Part shown: one piece after another, positions 23,590-30,288 of the stretch
Layout: each line of letters opens with the position of its first letter
Position numbering within the stretch: the first letter of the stretch is position 1
Origin: Bacteroidia bacterium
GTDB taxonomy: Bacteria > Bacteroidota > Bacteroidia > Bacteroidales > Prolixibacteraceae
DNA length: 35,124 bases
Direction of reading: 5' to 3'
NCBI GenBank assembly: GCA_025358395.1
Contig: JANYJT010000159.1
Coordinates: forward strand, 1-35,124
The notes under the pieces: model-generated
The model's input: the letters and a program-made list of their open reading frames with translations, nothing else
Told to the model about the DNA's origin: nothing
The model's database searches: none
Translations under genes and position numbers: made by a program

Positions 23590-26229
23590 ATCTGTGACCG
23601 ATGATACCTGGCGATACTCTACATGATCAAAATTCTTAAAATGGGCCTTCCCACATTCAATCTTTAGCTTTTCGCTTCCCCGCAACTCCTGGCCAAATGA
23701 TTTCGTTTCTGCAACAAAATAGATTTTCCGCTCTCCCTTAAAGACTACTGCCCAATCCGCACGATAGTCTCCGATAGGCGTTTTGATTATAAACCACACC
23801 GGTAGTTTGAAATAAAATTCGATCTGCTCGCTGCTCTCACAATCTTTGGCAAATTGATTCTCTACGCCACTGTCAAGCGGCATGAGATTCTCATAGATTG
23901 TTTTAGAACTGTCCGTGACTGTGTGTGTAAATTCGTCAAGATAAATTTCAAAGTTGGCATCATCAAATAAGGCCATTTCATAAATCTTGTCGCCGATTTT
24001 TTCATATTTGATGCCATCGATCATTAACTGATGCAGTTCATATTTGATTTTAGAGACGACACTGTCCATAAATAATTGAGGATTAACGAGTAAATCACTA
24101 ATTCGCTTTGACTTTTTGAGTATTTCAAGCAGGGTGCTTCTCGTTAGTTCTGTCTTGTTTTGAATATAGCCGAGCATGTCCGGAATATCAAACTGCACCC
24201 CTATCCCTTCATTTAATCCATCACTAATTAATTGACCTTCAATTCCTTCGTCCGTGATCAATAATTTTTTCTTGGTGGACCGGATTGACGGTTTTGGGAT
24301 GTCGTCCATTTTATGGATTGCATTTGCCGCCAAAGTAATAAGGGTCTTTGTGTCGTAGTTGACGTTGTATTTAGTACGAAATTTAATCTTCTCCCAAATT
24401 TGCAGGAACCTGGGATCAGCTTCAAATCCTTTTCTGTAATTGATTTTCTTTCGCTCATTTTTGTTTTTAATCCTTCCGGTAAAATCAACCCCGCAATCCT
24501 CCTGAATCTCCTTTTGCAACGACCTCGCGAAATCGTCATAGCTTTCATTCGCGATGACCGTAAGTTTGTTGATGGAGCGGTCGAAGATGCGATTGCCCTC
24601 CTGGTTAACAGACAAACGCATGCCTCTGCCAATTTCCTGACGTTTCTTTATTTCTGATTTCGTTTCATTTAAAGTGCAGATTTGAAACACATTGGGATTA
24701 TCCCACCCTTCACGCAGCGCTGAGTGACTGAAAATAAAACGGAGCGGGACATTCAGGTCGAGCAACTCCTTTTTCTTCTGCATGATCAGTTTATAGGTAT
24801 CGTCGTCTAGTTGTGTCTCACCGCCTGTATCTTTGAACTTGCCTTTGTTGTCCTGCGAAAAATAGCCGTTGTGGACGGTCTCGACCGGGTAAGGAATCAA
24901 CTCCTGATAAGCCGGTTTGGCAATTTCTCTCAGGAATATCTCTTCGAACCATCGTGCAAACTTCCCTTTCAAAGGATTCCCATCTGCATCATATTCACGG
25001 TAATTTTTTACCCTGTCAATGAAGATAAGTGATAGTACCTTGATCCCCTTCCCTCTGTAACTCTTCTCTTTTTTCAAATGTTCCTCAACCGTCTTGCCTA
25101 TCATGAAACGCATGACTTCATCGTTCATTCCGCCTTGCGATTCGCCTTTTTTCAAAATGACACCATTCGAAAGCTCAATTTGATCGTTGCCAAAGTCAAT
25201 TTCATATATTTTGAGTCCTTCATATCTTTCGTTCCGGTTTGATAACTTATACAAATCCAGGCTGTTGCCACTTGCCACCACCATTTTTCTTTGGACCCCG
25301 GACACGGTCGAAACATCCATTTTTATCTTTGCCTTGATCGAGTTGCCCGTTCTTGTAATGTTTTCCAATTGCAGGAAAGAACCATTAAAATCGTTTTCAC
25401 TGACGACCGAATCGACTTCAATCTGCTTCACCAATCCTAAGTCATAGGCCTTTACAGGATTTAAAGAATAGACCAAATTGTATAGGTTGGTATGTGTCGC
25501 CGAATAGCGCAGCGTACAAAGCGGTTTCAAATTTTGAATAGCCCTTTTGCGGATTTCCGTTTCCATATTTTGCGGCTCATCTACAATAACAAACGGACGG
25601 GTACTTTGGATAAATTCGATCGGCCTTTTCCCGGTCAGTCTGTCGTTCGGTTTGTTAATAATGTTCTCATCTTTGGCGAAAGAATCGATGTTGATGACCT
25701 GCACCTGGATGGAATTCGCGGAGGCAAATCCGCGCAGGTTGGAGACTCTCCTGCTATCATAAACCGCCGTCGTTATTGGCGCTTTGTCGTACAAATTTTG
25801 GAAATGCTCATGGGTGTCGCCGATGGATTGCAGAACACCCTCCCGAATGGCAATCGAAGGGACTACGATGATAAACTTCCTGAAACCATACAATTTGTTC
25901 AGTTCATAGATGGTGCGGAGGTATACATACGTTTTTCCTGTACCAGTTTCCATCTCAACCGAAAAATTCCACCCGTTTTCCTCTATCTCTGCTTCCGTTG
26001 AAATCTTTATCCCGTTGTTCTTCTGAATGAGTTGAATATTTTTCGCTAGCTCAGCTAACCGCTTGAATTGTAAATTATTACCAAACCCATTTTCAGTAAG
26101 CAGTGCACCGGGCTGACCAATGGAAAATTCGAAATCGCCGCTGCTCAGGGGTTGCCCTTCAAAGATATCGGTGATCGCTTTTACCGCCTCAAGTTGAAAT
26201 TCCTGCTTGCTGTCGAAATGAAGAATCAT
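23578..26229 (-). CDS. res: Type III restriction endonuclease subunit Res
   Basis: The 883-residue protein is the restriction subunit of a Type III system, combining a superfamily 2 helicase/translocase and a nuclease. Walker A is METGTGKTYVYLR near residues 91-103, the DEAD-like box is VIVDEPQNMET, motif III-like LRYSATHT follows, and helicase motif VI is KKRQEIGRGMRLSV. The C-terminal nuclease has the PD-(D/E)xK pattern in YRADWAVVFKGERKIYFVAETKSF. The catalytic residues are all present, so it should be active. It is the last gene of the operon, 3 bases after the DUF1828/1829-like gene, and its end overlaps the convergent permease gene by 12 bases. Its length is usual for the family. Confidence 0.95.
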   Translation of the reverse strand: MILHFDSKQEFQLEAVKAITDIFEGQPLSSGDFEFSIGQPGALLTENGFGNNLQFKRLAELAKNIQLIQKNNGIKISTEAEIEENGWNFSVEMETGTGKTYVYLRTIYELNKLYGFRKFIIVVPSIAIREGVLQSIGDTHEHFQNLYDKAPITTAVYDSRRVSNLRGFASANSIQVQVINIDSFAKDENIINKPNDRLTGKRPIEFIQSTRPFVIVDEPQNMETEIRKRAIQNLKPLCTLRYSATHTNLYNLVYSLNPVKAYDLGLVKQIEVDSVVSENDFNGSFLQLENITRTGNSIKAKIKMDVSTVSGVQRKMVVASGNSLDLYKLSNRNERYEGLKIYEIDFGNDQIELSNGVILKKGESQGGMNDEVMRFMIGKTVEEHLKKEKSYRGKGIKVLSLIFIDRVKNYREYDADGNPLKGKFARWFEEIFLREIAKPAYQELIPYPVETVHNGYFSQDNKGKFKDTGGETQLDDDTYKLIMQKKKELLDLNVPLRFIFSHSALREGWDNPNVFQICTLNETKSEIKKRQEIGRGMRLSVNQEGNRIFDRSINKLTVIANESYDDFARSLQKEIQEDCGVDFTGRIKNKNERKKINYRKGFEADPRFLQIWEKIKFRTKYNVNYDTKTLITLAANAIHKMDDIPKPSIRSTKKKLLITDEGIEGQLISDGLNEGIGVQFDIPDMLGYIQNKTELTRSTLLEILKKSKRISDLLVNPQLFMDSVVSKIKYELHQLMIDGIKYEKIGDKIYEMALFDDANFEIYLDEFTHTVTDSSKTIYENLMPLDSGVENQFAKDCESSEQIEFYFKLPVWFIIKTPIGDYRADWAVVFKGERKIYFVAETKSFGQELRGSEKLKIECGKAHFKNFDHVEYRQVSSVTDLSH

Positions 26230-26232
26230 TTA

Positions 26233-26982
26233 TTATGCCCTCAGTTTTTCGATGAAACTTTCACGATTTTTCCAGGACAGATCGGAAATACCATATTCTG
26301 CAATGGCCTGAGATACTTCCGGAGCAACATCTTTTTCCAAATCATTCAAAATCATGATACCCTCATTGTTGCGGGCCTGTTTGGTATCTTCAAAAGCAAA
26401 AAGCTGGGCAATAATATTCTGCTTTCTCGGACTGGCAACTGCCTTGATAATTCTCTCCGGAGCTTTATCTGATGAAGGTATAAGAAAATCAAATTTATGC
26501 TGAAAAGAGCTCTTACCCTGAAGGATAATATTGGGGGAATACCGGATACTGTTTTGCTGAAGAAAATTAGTGATATCTTCTAAAAAAAAGGTCTCAACCT
26601 TTGGCGAAGCCAGTATGAACAAGTCATCTACGGATAGCATCGCCTGGATGAAATTGTGTTTACGCATAGGAAATGTGGCCAGCGTTGCCATCGTTGTCAA
26701 TTCATTTCCTTTCAGGATCACTCCAAATCCGTTCAAGATGGTGTGTAGCTCTTTTTGTCTTGCAGGAGAGAAGACATCAACACCCGCCATCTCAAGGTTG
26801 TTGAGGGTATCCCCATCGTCTGTCATGGTAATTCGATCCCTGTCATCACGTTTCAAATAGAACTGGATCTGGTCATTGATATGATTAACAAATGGCGTAT
26901 TTACCTCAAAGTGACCATTTATCTCTTTGTAGTTGATTTTCAGCTTCAACCAATCTGTATAGGATTCTATCAGGTCCTTCAT
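26233..26982 (-). CDS. DUF1828/DUF1829-type protein inside the Type III R-M operon
   Basis: The 249-residue product seems to combine an N-terminal DUF1828 domain (VNTPFVNHINDQIQFYLKRD, then RITMTDDGDTLNNLEMAG) with a C-terminal DUF1829 domain (HKFDFLIPSS, ERIIKAVASPRKQNIIAQLF, FAFEDTKQARNNEGIMIL). Recognition is from memory of those families. The C-terminal half has alternating strands and helices with FDFLIP, AVASP and a late acidic pair, a pattern that resembles PD-(D/E)xK-like folds, but no confident active site can be named. There is no signal or membrane segment. Its start overlaps the preceding gene's end by 4 bases, and res begins 3 bases after it, so it is a dedicated operon member. 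Function is unknown. Confidence 0.8.
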   Translation of the reverse strand: MKDLIESYTDWLKLKINYKEINGHFEVNTPFVNHINDQIQFYLKRDDRDRITMTDDGDTLNNLEMAGVDVFSPARQKELHTILNGFGVILKGNELTTMATLATFPMRKHNFIQAMLSVDDLFILASPKVETFFLEDITNFLQQNSIRYSPNIILQGKSSFQHKFDFLIPSSDKAPERIIKAVASPRKQNIIAQLFAFEDTKQARNNEGIMILNDLEKDVAPEVSQAIAEYGISDLSWKNRESFIEKLRA

Positions 26983-27464
26983 ACCAGCAAAGTTTTAATT
27001 ATATTTGGCAATTGGTTCACATGGCAATATTTGAAAAAATCAATCATCACCTCATAAATATCTTTCCCTTCCACCGCCAATAACGAGTCGGCAGGAACGG
27101 CCCACTTCTCGCCATAACCTTCAACATATACATGTAAATGAGGCGTTTGAATTTCCTTCCCATTGAAGGGTGCCAGAAAAGAAAGAGGGACTGATTCGAC
27201 TTCGGGATTTACATGCACTGCCCCATCCAAATCAAGCCTGCGCAAGATAAATGCCTTACGCACCCTGTTTTGATAGGTCACCTTAGTGATACAAATTGAA
27301 CCCCTGTAGATATCGAAAAGAAAATTTTCTCTTCTGTCAGATGAGGTATAGGCAAGCGTCAATTTTTGACCAGAGCCGGGAAATTGATATTCTTTCACCT
27401 CTTCCGGGATTTTTTCCATCCCGAAGAAGAAATCTGCGTCTAATTGTGAGATAAAATGAGCCAT
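26979..27464 (-). CDS. DUF6978-like small protein inside the Type III R-M operon
   Basis: This 161-residue soluble protein shares the pattern I recall for DUF6978: ENFLFDIYRGSICITKVTYQ, then RLDLDGAVHVNPE and TPHLHVYVEGYGEKWAVPAD. The His-x-His pair in PHLHVY and the conserved LDLDG/NP segment could be an active or metal site; this is speculation. It begins 2 bases after the mod stop and overlaps the next gene by ATGA. Families of this kind are, to my recollection, often next to DUF1828 genes, which supports treating the two as a functional pair. I cannot say whether it acts as toxin, antitoxin, regulator or R-M accessory. Confidence 0.75.
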   Translation of the reverse strand: MAHFISQLDADFFFGMEKIPEEVKEYQFPGSGQKLTLAYTSSDRRENFLFDIYRGSICITKVTYQNRVRKAFILRRLDLDGAVHVNPEVESVPLSFLAPFNGKEIQTPHLHVYVEGYGEKWAVPADSLLAVEGKDIYEVMIDFFKYCHVNQLPNIIKTLLV

Positions 27465-27466
27465 GG

Positions 27467-29308
27467 CTAAATTGTTTTGAAATCTATCTCCGCATCCTTC
27501 ATCTGCAATACTGTGTTGGTTTTCAGTTGGTCGTTGCCGGTGAAGAGGCGATCCAACATGATTACCTTTTGTGGCTTTCCCGAGATGATCTTATCGATAA
27601 GTGGCTGATCTGCCTTCTCCAAGGCCACGATAAGCTCGCCTTCCCTGACCAAATAAAAATGCCCCGCTTCCACCACCTTGTCAGTCAGCAAATAACCGGC
27701 TTTGAGTATCAATTCATAAAGCATATTCCCTGCCATGCTCCCTTCGTTAACCGGGTTGACAAAAATTTCGAGTTGCTCCGCCAGGTTCTCCCTGGTTATT
27801 TCATCCCCCCGCCAAATTTTGAAGTTGGAAGGGGACAATTTAAATACCTTGAAGCCCAAATCCAGGTTTTTGTTTTCTTCAATCTCACTCAAAAGATTTT
27901 TGTTTGCTTGCCGCTCCTTTTCAATTTTCCGGATGACCCGCCGTATGCGCTCTTTGGAGATGTCGGCAATGGTCTTGTACCCGGCCTTGAAGGCTTCGCT
28001 GCCTTCATCGCATACCTCAGGCAGCTGCACAAGAATATATTTGCGGTTGCCACCATCCTCCTTGTTTAGCTCCAGAACAGCCTGGGCGGTGGTACCGGAA
28101 CCGGCAAAGAAATCCAAAATTATTTCATTAGGTTTGATACTTCCTTGCTCAATAAGAGATTTTAATAATTCTTTTGGTTTAGGAAAATCGAAATATTCTT
28201 TTCCTTCAAAAATATCTCTTAATTCTCTTGTACCTTGAGTGTTAAATACCGAATTTAATATTGTAGAGAAACCAGTAAATTCACTTTCCAAATCATTAGC
28301 ATATTTTTTCCTTCGAGGACGACCTTCAGGATTATTTGGGAATAAGACTTCAGAATTTCTTATTAATTCCTTCATTCTTTTCGGTTCATATCTCCATCCA
28401 GTTGGGGGACAAGAATAAATTATACCCGTCAAAGGATCTTCTAAATCATAATGAAGATTTGGTCGCTGGTCAATCGTTGCTAAACCTGTCATATCAGCAC
28501 TCATCCAATCGCCTTTAGGATCATTATCTGGATTTGTATACTTATTCATGTCTTTGTCAGCCCCTCTAATCTGACCTTTTTCAGATATTCTAAATCCCAG
28601 AATATACTCATGATCAATAGAAGCACCATTTTTTGACCTACTATCAACATTTTGCCTCCTTTTCCAAATAAACTGTGCCACAAAATTCTCCTCCCCAAAA
28701 ATCTCATTCATCAACATACGGAGGTTGTGGACTTCGTTGTCGTCGATATGGACGAAGATGACCCCATCTTCTTTCAGCAGGTTTTTGGCAAGGAAGAGGC
28801 GCGGGTACATCATGCTGAGCCAGTTGCTGTGGTAGTGGCCGTTGTCGCGACTGTTTTTGCGGAACATCCCCTCTTTCATCAAATAGCCTTCTTCGTCTTT
28901 CTCGCCAATCCGTTTGAGGTAAGCGTCGCGGCCTTCTTTGAAATTATCGGGATAAATAAAGCTGTCGTTCCCGGTGTTGTAGGGCGGATCGATAATGATG
29001 CACTTGATTTTCCCATAGTAGGCTTTCTGCAATACCTTCAGCACTTCAAGATTTTCGCCTTCGATAAAAATATTGTCGGTAGAATCAAAGTTGATTGATT
29101 CATCTGCAACGGGTTGGAGTGTAGCTGTAGTGGATTGTTGCAGAACTTTGAAGGCTTCTGTTTTCCCTGCCCAGTTGAGCACGTAGCGCTCATTTTGGAT
29201 CTCCACGTTTTCCTTCCCCAGGGTAAGCCGGAGTTTTTCCCAGTCAATTTTGCCTTCGGTGAATACCTCGGGAAAAAGCTCCTTCAGCTTATCTAATTGG
29301 TCTTGCAT
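27467..29308 (-). CDS. mod: Type III site-specific DNA-methyltransferase subunit Mod
   Basis: This is an N6-adenine methyltransferase of the beta class that also supplies target recognition to the Res-Mod complex. It has 613 residues from the ATG at 29308. Motif IV is DPPYNTG at residues 107-113; the SAM-binding motif I follows much later as DFFAGSGTT near residue 400, the order expected in the beta class. Residues between (roughly 210-400) are the target recognition domain and are encoded by unusually AT-rich DNA. I chose MQDQLDKLKELFPEVF as the N-terminus because it matches family starts; ATG at 29332 is an alternative, and the reading frame upstream of that is not protein-like. It is the first gene of the operon. 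Confidence 0.94.
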   Translation of the reverse strand: MQDQLDKLKELFPEVFTEGKIDWEKLRLTLGKENVEIQNERYVLNWAGKTEAFKVLQQSTTATLQPVADESINFDSTDNIFIEGENLEVLKVLQKAYYGKIKCIIIDPPYNTGNDSFIYPDNFKEGRDAYLKRIGEKDEEGYLMKEGMFRKNSRDNGHYHSNWLSMMYPRLFLAKNLLKEDGVIFVHIDDNEVHNLRMLMNEIFGEENFVAQFIWKRRQNVDSRSKNGASIDHEYILGFRISEKGQIRGADKDMNKYTNPDNDPKGDWMSADMTGLATIDQRPNLHYDLEDPLTGIIYSCPPTGWRYEPKRMKELIRNSEVLFPNNPEGRPRRKKYANDLESEFTGFSTILNSVFNTQGTRELRDIFEGKEYFDFPKPKELLKSLIEQGSIKPNEIILDFFAGSGTTAQAVLELNKEDGGNRKYILVQLPEVCDEGSEAFKAGYKTIADISKERIRRVIRKIEKERQANKNLLSEIEENKNLDLGFKVFKLSPSNFKIWRGDEITRENLAEQLEIFVNPVNEGSMAGNMLYELILKAGYLLTDKVVEAGHFYLVREGELIVALEKADQPLIDKIISGKPQKVIMLDRLFTGNDQLKTNTVLQMKDAEIDFKTI

Positions 29309-29464
29309 GATATTGAATGAATCGCCGGTCATGTCAGTTTGGGCTAATTTTAGTCGTAAATATACGAAGTAATCTTGGTGGATCGGATGGCGCGATACTT
29401 CTAATTGAATGCATTTTTTATTTGGGGGGAAAATCTCCTTTTCTCCATGGCTTCTGTTCCGCAA

Positions 29465-29486
29465 GGGCGGCTACACAGAGCCGCCC
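29465..29486. repeat. REP-like palindrome GGGCGGCT/AGCCGCCC
   Basis: Perfect 8-base inverted repeat (29465-29472 and 29479-29486) with loop ACACAG. It lies in the divergent gap between mod and the NikR-like gene. I recall near-identical palindromes scattered in Bacteroidetes genomes. Confidence 0.65.
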
Positions 29487-29511
29487 CAACAACTTCATGC
29501 CCTTTTCTCCA

Positions 29512-29539
29512 CTCTCAACTCTCCACTCATAACTTTCAA
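29512..29539. repeat. degenerate heptamer array
   Basis: Four contiguous 7-base units: CTCTCAA, CTCTCCA, CTCATAA, CTTTCAA. The array runs straight into the candidate promoter of the NikR-like gene. The period is the same as in the other arrays of this window but the unit is different. Confidence 0.6.
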
Positions 29540-29548
29540 CTTTTTTTC

Positions 29549-29556
29549 TATCTTTG
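29549..29556 (+). promoter_or_regulatory. -7 promoter element of the NikR-like gene
   Basis: TATCTTTG fits the Bacteroidetes -7 element, including the usual C after it. It overlaps the first possible TTG start of the downstream frame, which therefore cannot be the real start if the promoter is used. This decides for GTG at 29584. No good -33 element is visible; a degenerate heptamer array occupies that region. Confidence 0.5.
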
Positions 29557-29583
29557 CACACGAATCTATCAATTCGTAACACC

Positions 29584-29985
29584 GTGCCCGTCTCCCGATT
29601 TAGCGTATCCCTGGAAGAAGAGTTGCTCGAAGCCCTCGACACCTATGTGAAGGAAAATCAATTCCCCAACAGGTCGCAAGCACTTCGTGCCCTGATCGAA
29701 AAGAACACCGTTGAGAAGAAATGGCAGTGCAACAATCTGGTTGCAGGTGCAATTGTCCTGGTTCATCCAAACAGCAAAAAGGAGGTCTGGAACAGGTCTT
29801 TTGAATTGCAAACTCAATACGCGGAAGTTGTTCTCTCCTCTCAGCGCTTCTTTATCGAAAACGACCATACCATGGAAGTGATTACCGTGAAGGGTACCGC
29901 GCAAACGTTGACGCAATTTTCTGATCAACTCATTGGAATTAAAGGAATTGAACACGGCAAACTGATCATGAGTAAGGTGAGGTGA
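29584..29985 (+). CDS. NikR-family ribbon-helix-helix regulator lacking nickel ligands
   Basis: This is a 133-residue protein with an N-terminal CopG-type ribbon-helix-helix (SRFSVSLEEELLEALDTYVK, then PNRSQALRALIEK) and a C-terminal ACT-like domain, the architecture of the nickel regulator NikR. Alignment by eye puts the four nickel ligands of E. coli NikR (His76, His87, His89, Cys95) at Thr77, Arg88, Phe90 and Thr96, so the high-affinity nickel site is absent. GIKGIEHGKL matches the family's end, so the protein is complete. Start is the GTG at 29584, 28 bases after a promoter element. It precedes a TonB-dependent receptor and may control it through a different ligand or metal. Confidence 0.85.
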   Translation: MPVSRFSVSLEEELLEALDTYVKENQFPNRSQALRALIEKNTVEKKWQCNNLVAGAIVLVHPNSKKEVWNRSFELQTQYAEVVLSSQRFFIENDHTMEVITVKGTAQTLTQFSDQLIGIKGIEHGKLIMSKVR

Positions 29986-30040
29986 GGCCGGAAACCGGAG
30001 GAGGGAGAACGGAGCAGAGGGCATGGGGCATGGAGAATGA

Positions 30041-30253
30041 GGGGATTGCGGGTCAAGCCCGCAATGACGGTTCCATCAAGGGATTGCTTCGCTGCGCATG
30101 CAATGACGGGGTCGGGGAACGACTGTTGGATGAAGTGCGCGAAGCGTAAACAGACCATTCCGCTGTGACAAAAAGCTGTTTGAGCGGAGCCGTAGGCGTA
30201 GTGAGTTCTTTTTGTCAAGTCCTTTTTGGTTACTTTTTGTGACGACAAAAAGT
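30041..30253. repeat. cluster of palindromic dispersed-repeat-like sequences in a 303-base gap
   Basis: The gap between the NikR-like gene and the TonB receptor (29986-30288) contains no gene. It holds ATTGCGGG/CCCGCAAT (30045-30052 and 30058-30065), a related second ATTGC/GCAAT copy (30083-30087 and 30100-30104) and ACTTTTTGT/ACAAAAAGT (30232-30240 and 30245-30253). The first two share flanks (GGGATTGC ... GCAATGACGG), so they are two copies of one element. Such sequences recur across bacterial genomes as REP-like repeats, in my recollection. Small open frames here on either strand are translations of the repeat and not genes. Confidence 0.6.
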
Positions 30254-30288
30254 GACGGAAAAAAAACAATTAGTATTACCAATTAAAA

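Noticed and set aside
27527..28238. Two overlapping + strand frames opposite mod
   Set aside because: They are antisense to the Mod catalytic region. The Mod motifs make the minus strand the coding strand.
28652..29098. 148-residue + strand frame opposite mod
   Set aside because: Low-complexity Val/Asp-rich reading opposite motif IV of Mod, with no start signal.
30232..30253. Hairpin ACTTTTTGT/ACAAAAAGT as a terminator
   Set aside because: No T-run follows in either direction and it sits just before the TonB receptor start, so a repeat-derived palindrome is more likely.
29925..30282. Minus-strand frames in the gap between the NikR-like gene and the TonB receptor
   Set aside because: The sequence (VIAGLTRNP and similar) is the usual translation of a dispersed palindromic repeat and not a protein family.
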